DNA from: DASPKT01 sp035626475
GTDB taxonomy: Bacteria; Pseudomonadota; Alphaproteobacteria; Azospirillales; Azospirillaceae
Length of the DNA stretch: 64,000 nt
NCBI GenBank assembly: GCA_035626475.1
Contig: DASPNP010000053.1
Span: 258,350-322,349 of the forward strand
Direction of reading: 5' to 3'
The position numbers and the translations under genes were made by a program. Numbering within the stretch: position 1 is the stretch's first letter; the number at the start of each line of letters is the position of its first letter. The notes under the pieces were generated by a model. It searched no databases. It saw only the letters and a list, made by a program, of their open reading frames with translations, and had not been told where the DNA came from. This document shows, piece after piece, positions 35,946-44,217 of this stretch.

Positions 35946-38167
35946 CGAACCTCTCCCGAAGTGCTGGGCTTCCAGTACTGCAGCAGCAGCGCGTTGCCTA
36001 CCACGGCGAGACTGCTGACCGTCATGCCGATCGCGGCGGGCACCGGCCCGAGCAGCCCGAGTGCCGCCAGCGGCAGGCCCACGGCGTTGAAGCCGAAGGC
36101 CCAGACCAGGTTGCCCACGATCTTGCGGCGGGTCGCCCGCGCCAGTTCCACGACGCCGGCCACCAGCGCCGGGTCGGGCCGCATCAGCCCGACGCCGGCC
36201 GCCTGCAGCGCCACGTCGGTGCCGCCGCCGATGGCGATGCCCAGGTCGGCCCGGGCCAGCGCCGGCGCGTCGTTCACACCGTCGCCGACCATGGCGACGA
36301 CCCGGCCGGCCGCCTGCTCGGCCGCGATGCGGGCGATCTTGTCCTCCGGGCGGGCGGATGCGACGACCTCCGTGATGCCCAGCTTGCCGGCGGTGGTGAT
36401 CGCGGCGGCCGGGCTGTCGCCGGTCAGCATGGTGACCCGCACGCCCAGCCGGCCGAGCGCCGCCACGGCCGGTCCTGCCGTCGGCCTGACACGGTCGGCG
36501 ACGGCGATAAGCCCCACGGGGCGCAAGGTCCCGCCCCGCTGCGCCGCCACCCACATGACCGCCTTGCCCTGCCTCTCCAGCGCCGCCGCCCCGTCCTGCA
36601 GCGGCGTCATGTCGACGCCCAGCTCCCGCATCAGGGCCGCGTTGCCGGCTGCCGCCGGTACGCCACCGACAAGGGCTGTCACGCCCCGGCCGGGCACCGC
36701 GCGGAACTCCTCCGCCGCCGCGAGCGGCAGGCCCTGCGCCCGCTCCAGCACCGCCTTGGCGAGCGGATGGCGGCTGCCGCGCTGCAGCCCGGCGGCCAGG
36801 GCCAGCAGTTGCTCCGCAGTCCCGTCCAGTGGCCGAAGGTCGGTGATCTCCGGCCGGTCCTCGGTCAGGGTGCCGGTCTTGTCGAACAGGACCGAGGTGA
36901 CGGCGTGGGCGCGCTCCAGCGCCTCGGCGTCGCGGATCAGGATGCCGTGCCGCGCCCCCGCCCCCAGCGCCACCGCCATCACAGCCGGCGTGGCGAGGCC
37001 GAGCGCGCAGGGGCAGGCCACCACCAGGACCGAGACCGCGGGAATGATGCTGGCTTCCAGATCGCCCGTTGCGAGCCACCAGCCGGCGAAGGCCGCCGCC
37101 GCGACCGCGACCACCACCAGCGCGAACCAGCCGCTGACCCGGTCGGCGAGGCGCTGGATCCGCGGCTTGGTCGCCTGCGCGTGGCCGACCAGCGCGATCA
37201 TCCGCCCCAGCACCGCCGCCTCGCCGACATGCGTGGCCTCGACCAGCAGATAGCCGTCGAGATTGACGGTGCCGCCGGTCACGCCCGAGCCCGGGCCCCG
37301 CTCCTGCGGCAGCGATTCGCCCGTCACCATCGCCTCGTCCACCGCGGCGCGTCCTTCCAGGACCGTCCCGTCCACCGGTACCCGGTCGCCGGCGCGCACC
37401 GCCACGCGGTCGCCCGGCCTGATCTCCGCGAGCGGCACCACCCGCTCGCTCCCGTCGGCCGCCACCCGCCGCGCCGTCTCGGGCCTGAGCGCCAGCAGCG
37501 CCTCGACGGCGCGGTTGGTGGCGCGCCGCGCGCGGGCCTCCATGACCTTGCCGGCGATGACGAAGGTGATGACCAGGGCCGAGGCCTCGAAGTAGAGGTG
37601 GCCGTGGTGATGGCCCGCCAGCACCAGCCAGAGGCTGAGGAAATACGCGGCACTGGTGCCGAGGGCCACCAGCACGTCCATGTTGGCCGTCCCGCCCGCC
37701 AGCGCCCGGAACGCCCCCTTGTAGAAGCGCCAGCCGATGAGGAACTGCACCGGCGTGGCCAGCAGCGCCTGCGCCCAGCCGGGCACCCTCCAGGGCGCAT
37801 CCAACGCCATCAGCAGCATCTCCGCGAGCAGCGGCAGGGTCAGCGCGGCGCTGAGCGCCAGCAGGCGAAGCTCGCGCCGGGCCTCCTGCGGATCGTGCGA
37901 CGGGGTATCGGGCGTCGCCACCCAGGCGCCGTAGCCGGCCCGCTCCACCGCGGCGACGATAGCCGCAAGGTCGATGCGGTCGGGATCGAAGCGCACCTCC
38001 GCCTTCTCCGCCGGCAGGCTGACGGTGGCGGCAAGCACGCCGGCTTGGCGCCCCAGCACCTTCTCGATGCGGGAGACGCAAGCGGCGCAGGTCATGCCCT
38101 GGACGGCCAGGGAGGCGATCTGCTCGGTGGCGGTGAGGGTCGTGGGGATGGGGGCGGTCGTATCCAT
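35942..38167 (-). CDS. copA: Cu(I)-exporting P1B-type ATPase
   Basis: Inner-membrane ATPase that pumps Cu(I) out of the cytoplasm. The 741 residues have a single N-terminal HMA domain with C27 and C30 in GMTCAAC, about eight membrane helices, the transport motif ACPCALG (CPC 385-387), phosphorylated D429 in DKTGTLT, TGES (282-285) and the hinge MVGDGVNDAPAL. A histidine cluster (HHHGH, about 186-190) between two helices faces outside and might bind metal. It is first in the copA-cueR-deacetylase-copZ operon and is preceded by a CueR-type promoter. Confidence 0.97.
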   Translation of the reverse strand: MDTTAPIPTTLTATEQIASLAVQGMTCAACVSRIEKVLGRQAGVLAATVSLPAEKAEVRFDPDRIDLAAIVAAVERAGYGAWVATPDTPSHDPQEARRELRLLALSAALTLPLLAEMLLMALDAPWRVPGWAQALLATPVQFLIGWRFYKGAFRALAGGTANMDVLVALGTSAAYFLSLWLVLAGHHHGHLYFEASALVITFVIAGKVMEARARRATNRAVEALLALRPETARRVAADGSERVVPLAEIRPGDRVAVRAGDRVPVDGTVLEGRAAVDEAMVTGESLPQERGPGSGVTGGTVNLDGYLLVEATHVGEAAVLGRMIALVGHAQATKPRIQRLADRVSGWFALVVVAVAAAAFAGWWLATGDLEASIIPAVSVLVVACPCALGLATPAVMAVALGAGARHGILIRDAEALERAHAVTSVLFDKTGTLTEDRPEITDLRPLDGTAEQLLALAAGLQRGSRHPLAKAVLERAQGLPLAAAEEFRAVPGRGVTALVGGVPAAAGNAALMRELGVDMTPLQDGAAALERQGKAVMWVAAQRGGTLRPVGLIAVADRVRPTAGPAVAALGRLGVRVTMLTGDSPAAAITTAGKLGITEVVASARPEDKIARIAAEQAAGRVVAMVGDGVNDAPALARADLGIAIGGGTDVALQAAGVGLMRPDPALVAGVVELARATRRKIVGNLVWAFGFNAVGLPLAALGLLGPVPAAIGMTVSSLAVVGNALLLQYWKPSTSGEVR

Positions 38168-38174
38168 GTCCCCT

Positions 38175-38205
38175 CTTCTGCTCCTTCCAGCAACTGGAAG
38201 GTCAA
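38175..38205 (-). promoter_or_regulatory. CueR operator and promoter of copA
   Basis: The palindrome CCTTCCAG-TTG-CTGGAAGG (38201-38183) lies in the spacer between TTGACC (38205-38200) and CAGAAG (38180-38175). The 19-bp spacing is the elongated type used by MerR activators and closely resembles the E. coli copA promoter. The -10 ends only 7 bp before the copA ATG. Confidence 0.85.
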
Positions 38206-38312
38206 GGTCCGATTTTCAACAGGGCTTGCCCACCCGGCCTCACGCTGGAAATGCCTCTGATCAGCCTGTAGGGTAGCCGTCCCGCACCCAGCTGAAGCCC
38301 GGTCCCACGGCC

Positions 38313-38909
38313 ATGATCCTGCTGATCGACAACTATGACAGCTTCACCTACAACCTGGTCCATTACCTGGGCGAGCTGGGGGCCGACGTGCGGGTCTGGC
38401 GCAACGACGCGCTGACCGCCGAGGAGGCGCTGGGCATGGGTGCGGAGGGCATCGTCCTGTCCCCCGGCCCCTGCGACCCGGACCGGGCCGGCATCTGCCT
38501 GGACGTGATCAAGCTCGCGGCGGAGCGGCGCGTGCCGCTGTTCGGCGTCTGCCTGGGCCACCAGGCGATCGGCCAGGCCTTCGGCGGCCGCGTGGTGCGC
38601 GCTCCCGTGCCGATGCATGGCAAGGTCTCCGAGGTGCGGCACGAGGGCCAGGGCCTGATGCGCGGGCTGCCCAGCCCCTTCAAGGCGACGCGCTACCATT
38701 CGCTCATTGTCGAGGCCGCCACCTTGCCGGATTGCCTGGAGGTCACGGCCACGCTCGACGACGGCATGATCATGGCGCTGCAGCATCGGGATCTCCCGAT
38801 CCACGGCGTGCAGTTCCATCCCGAGAGCATCGCCAGCGAGCACGGCCACGACATTCTGCGCAACTTCCTGGAAATGGCCCGCGGCCGCCCGGCGGAGAAG
38901 GCGGCATGA
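38313..38909 (+). CDS. trpG: Anthranilate synthase component II (glutamine amidotransferase)
   Basis: Supplies ammonia from glutamine to TrpE. The 198-residue class I glutaminase has the oxyanion strand LSPGPCDP, nucleophile C80 in GVCLGHQAIGQAFGG and the His/Glu pair in GVQFHPES. It may also serve aminodeoxychorismate synthesis, as TrpG does in some bacteria. No good ribosome site is visible. The gene starts 107 bp beyond the copA promoter on the opposite strand, so it needs a promoter of its own in this gap; none is convincing. Confidence 0.97.
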   Translation: MILLIDNYDSFTYNLVHYLGELGADVRVWRNDALTAEEALGMGAEGIVLSPGPCDPDRAGICLDVIKLAAERRVPLFGVCLGHQAIGQAFGGRVVRAPVPMHGKVSEVRHEGQGLMRGLPSPFKATRYHSLIVEAATLPDCLEVTATLDDGMIMALQHRDLPIHGVQFHPESIASEHGHDILRNFLEMARGRPAEKAA

Positions 38910-39982
38910 GCGGCGTGCCTGCCGCCGGCGACATGCCGGACATGAAGGCGCTGCTGGGCAAGGTCGCCGGCGGGGCCAGCCTGTCGGAAGAGGATGCCCG
39001 CACCGCCTTCGACATCATCATGGCCGGCAACGCCACACCCTCGCAGATGGGCGGCTTCCTGATGGCGCTGCGGGTCCGGGGCGAGACGGTGGAGGAGATC
39101 ACCGGCGCCGCCCGGGTCATGCGCGCCCGCGCCGTGCCCGTTGAAGCGCCGCCCGGCACCATCGACACCTGCGGCACCGGCGGCGACGCGTCGGGCACCT
39201 ACAACATCTCCACCTGCGTGGCGCTGGTGGCCGCCGCCTGCGGCGTGCCGGTCGCCAAGCACGGCAACCGGGCGCTCTCCTCCAAGTCGGGCGCCGCGGA
39301 TGTACTGACCGCGCTGGGCGTCAACATCGAGGCGGACATGGAGCTGGTGGGCCGTAGCTTGCGGGAGGCGGGCATCTGCTTCCTGATGGCGCCGCGCCAC
39401 CATCTGGCCATGCGCAATGTCGGCCCGACCCGGGTGGAGCTGGGCACCCGCACCATCTTCAACCTGCTGGGCCCGCTCTCCAACCCGGCCGGCGCCAAGC
39501 GACAGCTGATGGGCGTCTTCGCCCGGCAATGGGTGGAACCGCTGGCGCATGTGCTGGGCCGGCTGGGGTCCGAGCGCGCCTGGGTCGTCCACGGCTCCGA
39601 CGGGCTGGACGAACTCACCACCACCGGCCCCTCCTTCGTGGCCGAGCTCAGGGACGGCGGGGTCCGCTGCTTCGAGGTGACGCCCGAGGAGGCCGGCCTG
39701 ACGCGATCCGACGCGGCGGGCCTCAAGGGTGGCGACGCCGAGCACAATGCCGAGGCGCTGCGCCGGGTGCTGGCGGGCGAGCCGGGCGCCTACCGCGACA
39801 TCGTGCTGCTGAACGCCGCCGCCGCCCTGATGGTCGCTGGCAAGGCGGCGAACCTGCGCGAGGGTGTGGCCATGGCCGCCGACGCCATCGACGGCGGCCG
39901 CGCCCAGGGCAAGCTGGACCTGCTGGCCGGTATCAGCCGCACCGAACCGCTCGAGCCCCCGCCCGAGGCGCCCAAGCCATGA
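38906..39982 (+). CDS. trpD: Anthranilate phosphoribosyltransferase
   Basis: Joins anthranilate to phosphoribosyl pyrophosphate, the second tryptophan step. The 358 residues contain the PRPP loop DTCGTGGDASGTYNIST, KHGNRALSSKSGAADVL, the segment VGPTRVELGTRTIFNLLGPL and a C-terminal helical region. The ATG at 38906 overlaps the trpG stop (ATGA), indicating coupling; a reading from 38732 would run inside trpG. The C-terminus overlaps trpC in the same way. Confidence 0.98.
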   Translation: MSGVPAAGDMPDMKALLGKVAGGASLSEEDARTAFDIIMAGNATPSQMGGFLMALRVRGETVEEITGAARVMRARAVPVEAPPGTIDTCGTGGDASGTYNISTCVALVAAACGVPVAKHGNRALSSKSGAADVLTALGVNIEADMELVGRSLREAGICFLMAPRHHLAMRNVGPTRVELGTRTIFNLLGPLSNPAGAKRQLMGVFARQWVEPLAHVLGRLGSERAWVVHGSDGLDELTTTGPSFVAELRDGGVRCFEVTPEEAGLTRSDAAGLKGGDAEHNAEALRRVLAGEPGAYRDIVLLNAAAALMVAGKAANLREGVAMAADAIDGGRAQGKLDLLAGISRTEPLEPPPEAPKP

Positions 39983-40788
39983 GCGACGTACTGACCCGCA
40001 TCTGCGCCGACACGCGTGAGCATATCACGCGAACAAAGGCCGCCATCTCCTTGGCGGAGCAGGAAAATCGCGCCCGCGCCGCCTCCCCCGTGCGCGGCTT
40101 CGCCCGGGCGCTGGAGGCGAAGGTCGCCGCCGGCGGCTTCGGCCTGATCGCCGAGATCAAGAAGGCCAGCCCCAGCAAGGGGCTGATCCGCGCGGACTTC
40201 GACCCGCCCGTGCTCGCCCGTGCCTACCGCGACGGCGGGGCGGCCTGCCTGTCGGTGCTGACCGACCGGCCCTATTTTCAGGGCGACGACTCCTATCTGG
40301 TGGCAGCCCGCGCCGCCGTGGATCTGCCGGTCCTGCGCAAGGACTTCATGGTCGATCCCTACCAGGTGGTGGAGGCCCGGGCGCTCGGCGCCGACTGCAT
40401 CCTGCTGATCATGGCGGCCATCGACGATGGCCTCGCGGCCGAGCTGCACGCGGTCGCCACCGGCCTCGGCATGGACGTGCTGATCGAGGTTCACGACGCG
40501 CCGGAGATGGAGCGGGCGCTGAAGCTGCCCAGCGGCCTGCTAGGCGTGAACAACCGCAATCTCAAGACCTTGGCGGTCGATCTTGCGACGACCGAGCAGC
40601 TGGCGTCCATGGTGCCGGCCGGCCGGCACCTGGTGGCGGAGAGCGGCCTGGGCAGCCATGCCGACCTGCGGCGCATGGCGCGCGTGGGCGCCCGCCGCTT
40701 CCTGGTCGGCGAGTCGCTGATGCGGCAGGCGGACGTCGCCGCCGCCACCCGCGATCTTCTCACCCCCGCCCTCAAGGATGCGGTGTAA
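39979..40788 (+). CDS. trpC: Indole-3-glycerol-phosphate synthase
   Basis: Closes the indole ring in tryptophan synthesis. The 269-residue barrel shows IAEIKKASPSKGLIR with the catalytic lysine, LSVLTDRPYFQGDDSYL, VLRKDFMVDPYQV, LLGVNNRNLKTL and AESGL. It is not fused to TrpF. The ATG overlaps the trpD stop by 4 bp. trpF, trpB and trpA are not in the window. Confidence 0.98.
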   Translation: MSDVLTRICADTREHITRTKAAISLAEQENRARAASPVRGFARALEAKVAAGGFGLIAEIKKASPSKGLIRADFDPPVLARAYRDGGAACLSVLTDRPYFQGDDSYLVAARAAVDLPVLRKDFMVDPYQVVEARALGADCILLIMAAIDDGLAAELHAVATGLGMDVLIEVHDAPEMERALKLPSGLLGVNNRNLKTLAVDLATTEQLASMVPAGRHLVAESGLGSHADLRRMARVGARRFLVGESLMRQADVAAATRDLLTPALKDAV

Positions 40789-40792
40789 GCCC

Positions 40793-41293
40793 ATGTCGGA
40801 GCAGGATAAGTCCGGCCTCACCCATTTCGACGAGAGCGGCAATGCCGTGATGGTCGACGTCTCCGCCAAGGCCGAGACGGAGCGGGTCGCCACGGCCCGT
40901 GGCCGCGTCACCATGAAGCCGGAGACGCTGGCGCTGATCCAGGCCGGCGGCATGGCCAAGGGCGACGTGCTGGGCGTGGCGCGGCTGGCCGGCATCATGG
41001 CGGCCAAGCGCACGCCGGACCTCATCCCGCTCTGCCACCCCCTGCCCCTGACCAAGGTCACGGTCGACCTCCGTTGCCTCAGCGATATCAACGCGGTGGA
41101 GATCGAAGCTACGGTGAAGCTGAAGGGCCGCACCGGCGTGGAGATGGAGGCGCTGACCGCCGTCAGCGTCGCGGCGCTGACCCTCTACGACATGTGCAAA
41201 GCGGTCGATAAGGGCATGGTTCTGGGCGACATCCGCCTGATCCGCAAGGAAGGCGGCAAGAGCGGTACCTGGACCGCGGACGAGCAGCCATGA
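40793..41293 (+). CDS. moaC: Cyclic pyranopterin monophosphate synthase MoaC
   Basis: Second enzyme of molybdenum cofactor synthesis. The 166 residues have the conserved LIPLCHPLPLTKV, the GVEMEALTAVSVAALT strand-helix and DMCKAVDKGM with the catalytic lysine. The start at 40793 (MSEQDKSGLTHFDE) lies 4 bp after the trpC stop. A trpC-moaC-moeA order is common in alphaproteobacteria. Confidence 0.97.
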   Translation: MSEQDKSGLTHFDESGNAVMVDVSAKAETERVATARGRVTMKPETLALIQAGGMAKGDVLGVARLAGIMAAKRTPDLIPLCHPLPLTKVTVDLRCLSDINAVEIEATVKLKGRTGVEMEALTAVSVAALTLYDMCKAVDKGMVLGDIRLIRKEGGKSGTWTADEQP

Positions 41294-42480
41294 TCCCGGT
41301 CGCGGACGCCGCCGCCCGCATCGTCGCCGCCTTCTCGGCCCTGCCCGCCGAGACCGTCTCCGTCGCCGAGGCGCAGGGCCGCGTGCTGGCGGCGGATGTG
41401 GTGGCGCGGGTCACGCAGCCGCCGACGGCCGTCTCCCAGATGGACGGCTATGCCGTGCGCGGCGCGGACCTCATCGCCCTGCCAGCCACGCTCACGCGCA
41501 TCGGCGAGGCCCCGGCCGGGCGTCCCTTTGCGGGCACGATCGGGCCGGGACAAGCGGTGCGCATCTTCACCGGCGCGCCGATGCCCGACGGCGCCGATAC
41601 GGTGGTGCTGCAGGAGGACAGCGACGAGCTGGACGGCCGTGTGACCGTGCGCGAGGGCACGCCCGGGCGCTGGGTGCGCCCGGCCGGCCTGGATTTCGCC
41701 GCCGGAGCCGTTGGGCTGCGGACAGGCCGGCTGCTGACGGTACGCGACGTCGCGCTGGCTGCCGCGATGAATGTGCCCTGGCTCACGGTCCGCCGCCGGC
41801 CCCGCGTCGCCATCCTCGCCACCGGCGACGAGGTGGTGATGCCGGGCGATCCCCTAGCACCGGGGCAGATCGTCAGCAGCAATGGGCTGGCGCTGGCGGC
41901 CCTCGTGACGAAGCTGGGCGGCATCCCGGTCAATCTCGGCATCGCGCCGGATCGGCTGGACCGGCTGGCTGAGATCGCTGCCGGCGCCGCGGGCTGCGAC
42001 CTGCTGGTGACGACCGGTGGCGCCTCGGTGGGCGAGCACGATCTGATCAAGGATCTGCCCGGAGTCGAACTCGACTTCTGGAAGATCGCGATGCGCCCGG
42101 GCAAGCCGTTGATGTTCGGTCGGCTGCATGCTGTGCCGCTGCTGGGCCTGCCGGGGAATCCGGTGTCCAACCTGGTGTGCGCGCATCTTTTCATGCGCCC
42201 CGTCCTGCGCCGCCTCCAGGGGACCGACGCGGCGTCCGAGTCGCCCGTCCGGGCGCGTCTCGGGGCCCCGCTGGCGGCGAACGACAAGCGGCAGGACCAT
42301 CTCCGCGCCACACTGGCCGAGAGCGCCGACGGGCTGCCGGTGGCGACCGCCTTTCCCAAGCAGGACAGCTCCATGCTGAGCGCGCTTGCCGCCGCGGATT
42401 GCCTGATCGTGCGCCCGCCGCACGCGCCGGCGGCCCAGGTCGGCGAACCGGTCGAGATTCTGCGCCTGGACGCCCTCTGA
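41290..42480 (+). CDS. moeA: Molybdopterin molybdotransferase MoeA
   Basis: Inserts molybdate into adenylated molybdopterin. The 396 residues show the N-terminal SQMDGYAVRGADL, IFTGAPMPDGADTVV, the MoaB/MogA-like domain with VVTTGGASVGEHD in close form (LLVTTGGASVGEHDLI), and PGNPVSNLVCAHLFMRP, followed by the C-terminal beta domain. It overlaps moaC by ATGA. No promoter is needed between them. The next gene, lexA, is separated by a regulatory gap. Confidence 0.97.
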   Translation: MIPVADAAARIVAAFSALPAETVSVAEAQGRVLAADVVARVTQPPTAVSQMDGYAVRGADLIALPATLTRIGEAPAGRPFAGTIGPGQAVRIFTGAPMPDGADTVVLQEDSDELDGRVTVREGTPGRWVRPAGLDFAAGAVGLRTGRLLTVRDVALAAAMNVPWLTVRRRPRVAILATGDEVVMPGDPLAPGQIVSSNGLALAALVTKLGGIPVNLGIAPDRLDRLAEIAAGAAGCDLLVTTGGASVGEHDLIKDLPGVELDFWKIAMRPGKPLMFGRLHAVPLLGLPGNPVSNLVCAHLFMRPVLRRLQGTDAASESPVRARLGAPLAANDKRQDHLRATLAESADGLPVATAFPKQDSSMLSALAAADCLIVRPPHAPAAQVGEPVEILRLDAL

Positions 42481-42538
42481 GTGATCCGCGTCCATTCGCC
42501 CCGTCCGCGCGGTCCGGGGCGTTCTTGACGCGCCGCGT

Positions 42539-42553
42539 GAACGCAACTAGAAC
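42539..42553 (+). promoter_or_regulatory. LexA operator (alphaproteobacterial SOS box)
   Basis: GAAC-N7-GAAC (GAAC at 42539-42542 and 42550-42553) is the direct-repeat SOS box of alphaproteobacteria. It lies 135 bp before the lexA start and just upstream of a promoter-like pair, consistent with autoregulation. Confidence 0.85.
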
Positions 42554-42559
42554 ATCCCC

Positions 42560-42587
42560 TTGACGTTTCGGGTTTGTTCCATATCCT
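42560..42587 (+). promoter_or_regulatory. Candidate lexA promoter
   Basis: TTGACG (42560-42565), 16 bp, TATCCT (42582-42587). The SOS box ends 6 bp before the -35 element, so bound LexA would contact the promoter edge. About 100 nt of leader would separate it from lexA. Confidence 0.48.
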
Positions 42588-42687
42588 GTGAAGGAATGGA
42601 TTGCGGCCGCCCGAGGGGGCCGCCCTGGACAATCGAGCGTTATCCGGCGCCCTCCTGAGGCGACGGCGCTCCAGCGGGAGGATGGCG

Positions 42688-43413
42688 ATGCTGACGCGCA
42701 AGCAACAGGAACTCCTGCTCTTCATCAATGACCGGCTGGGCAAGGACGGCGTCTCCCCCTCCTTCGACGAGATGAAGGACGCGCTGGGGCTGAAGTCCAA
42801 GTCCGGCATCCACCGTCTGATCACCGGGCTGGAGGAGCGCGGCTTCATCCGCCGCCTGCCGCACCGCGCCCGGGCGCTTGAGGTGCTGCGCCTGCCGGAC
42901 CAGCTGGTCCAGGCCAAGCCGAAGGCGGCCGAGCCCGCAGCCGAGACGCCGCGCTTCAAGCCGAGCGTCATCAAGGGCGGCCTGCGCCCGGGCCTGACCG
43001 GCCGCGACACCGGCGGCGAGGCGGGGTCCGAGGCCGTGTCCCTGCCCCTCTACGGCCGCATCGCGGCGGGCCTGCCGATCGAGGCCATGCGCGACAACGG
43101 CGCGACCATCGACGTGCCCGCCGCCCTGATGGGCGCCGGCGAGCATTACGCGCTGGAAGTGGCCGGCGACAGCATGGTCGAGGCCGGCATCCTGGACGGC
43201 GACACCGTCATCATCCGCCGCTGCGACAATGCCGAGAACGGCGCCATCGTGGTGGCACTCGTGGATGAGGGCGAGGTCACGCTGAAGCGCCTGCGCCGCA
43301 AGGGCAACTCCATCGCGCTGGAGCCCTGCAACGCCTCCTACGAGACCCGCGTGTTCGGCGCCGACCGGGTGCAGGTCCAGGGCCGCCTCGCCGGGCTGAT
43401 CCGGCGCTACTGA
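42688..43413 (+). CDS. lexA: SOS repressor LexA
   Basis: Represses DNA-damage genes and self-cleaves when RecA is activated. The 241 residues have a winged helix N-terminal domain (MLTRKQQELLLFINDRL, DEMKDALGLKSKSGIHRLI), a long linker (about 70-115), cleavage site A127-G128 and the catalytic pair S162 (in AGDSMVEAGI) and K200. I chose the ATG at 42688 because GGGAGG (42676-42681) is 6 bp before it; an ATG at 42682 abuts the same site. The linker is longer than in E. coli LexA, as is usual in this class. Confidence 0.97.
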   Translation: MLTRKQQELLLFINDRLGKDGVSPSFDEMKDALGLKSKSGIHRLITGLEERGFIRRLPHRARALEVLRLPDQLVQAKPKAAEPAAETPRFKPSVIKGGLRPGLTGRDTGGEAGSEAVSLPLYGRIAAGLPIEAMRDNGATIDVPAALMGAGEHYALEVAGDSMVEAGILDGDTVIIRRCDNAENGAIVVALVDEGEVTLKRLRRKGNSIALEPCNASYETRVFGADRVQVQGRLAGLIRRY

Positions 43414-43452
43414 GGCTCGCCCCCGGGCAAAGGGTAAGGCAGCATCGATGCT

Positions 43453-43482
43453 GTGCGTGCTTCGACAGGCTCAGCATGAGGG
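43453..43482. repeat. Half element of repeat family A
   Basis: GTGCGTGCTTCGACAGGCTC and the following CAGCATGAGG match the left arm of the element at 15055, with no right arm nearby. It lies 38 bp before the complete copy. Confidence 0.75.
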
Positions 43483-43520
43483 CATCATTGCTGCTCCCGG
43501 CGGTCAGCAGCGTTGCCGGT

Positions 43521-43644
43521 GTGCGTCCTTCGACAGGCTCAGGATGAGGGGGATTTAGCTGCTCCCCGCCAAGCTATGGCCGCCGGAAGCCGGGGTGCCT
43601 CGCGCACTCCCTTCCTCATCCTGAGCCCGGTCAGAAGGACGCAC
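43521..43644. repeat. Palindromic repeat element, family A, copy 2
   Basis: A 124-bp element with left arm GTGCGTCCTTCGACAGGCTC and on (43521-43550) and right arm ending AAGGACGCAC (43616-43644). The core shares GTGCCTCGCGCA and the AGCTGCTCCC stretch with the copy at 15055-15175. The right arm is more degenerate than in copy 1. Confidence 0.85.
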
Positions 43645-43802
43645 AACCTCCCAGCCTCTCCCGGCCGGGTGTTCGGACCACTCGACCCTTTCGAGGAACC
43701 GCCCCCGGAGCCACGCCGCGCTTGAGCCGCGGCCCCCGGCCGGTCCACACTCCGCGCTCCTTTCCGATGGGTGCGGCCGATGGGCCGCCGGGAGCGCGTT
43801 CC

Positions 43803-44204
43803 ATGCAGTCCACCAACGCCCGGGCCATTCCCGTCGCCGACGTTCTCGGCGGCGGCGTCGTCAATGACGGCTCCGGCATCGTCGTTTCGTTCCGGCTCGG
43901 CAACGGCCAGGAGATGCAGCTCTACATGGACTCCCGCACGGGATCCAAGTCGGTGCTGTACTTCCAGAAGATGCTGTCCGAGGCTGCGCGCATGTTCCCG
44001 GCCGGCACGGCGGGGGTGACGCCGGGCGACGATCTCTACGATGCCACCGAGATGACGCTGCACGGGCGAGGCGCCGACGGCTTCGTGCTGACCGCCTCCG
44101 GCCCGTCCGGCCCGCCGCGCAACATCCGCTTCTCCCGCGCCATGCTGAGCCAGCTGGCCGAGGCGTTCGGCAAGGCGGACCGGGAGCAGCCGAAGGCCGG
44201 CTGA
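43803..44204 (+). CDS. Hypothetical protein, function unknown
   Basis: A 133-residue soluble protein I do not recognise. It has the segment VVSFRLGNGQEMQLYMDSRT, then a Met/Phe-rich helix (LYFQKMLSEAARMF) and a C-terminal stretch of strand and helix (NIRFSRAMLSQLAEAFG). No signal peptide, membrane segment or cysteines are visible. The start at 43803 (MQSTNARAIPVADVL) is favoured because GGGAG lies about 9 bp upstream; an alternative at 43722 adds Pro/Arg-rich residues that look non-coding. It ends 13 bp before the comEC stop on the other strand. Confidence 0.7.
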   Translation: MQSTNARAIPVADVLGGGVVNDGSGIVVSFRLGNGQEMQLYMDSRTGSKSVLYFQKMLSEAARMFPAGTAGVTPGDDLYDATEMTLHGRGADGFVLTASGPSGPPRNIRFSRAMLSQLAEAFGKADREQPKAG

Positions 44205-44217
44205 CGGTCCGGGGCGC

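Larger units (their letters stand above)
43414..43802. other. Gene-free region with family A repeats
   Basis: The 389 bp after lexA contain one full family A element and a half element, listed separately. The remaining sequence (about 43645-43802) shows nothing beyond the leader of the next gene. ORFs that cross the region are not credible. Confidence 0.6.
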
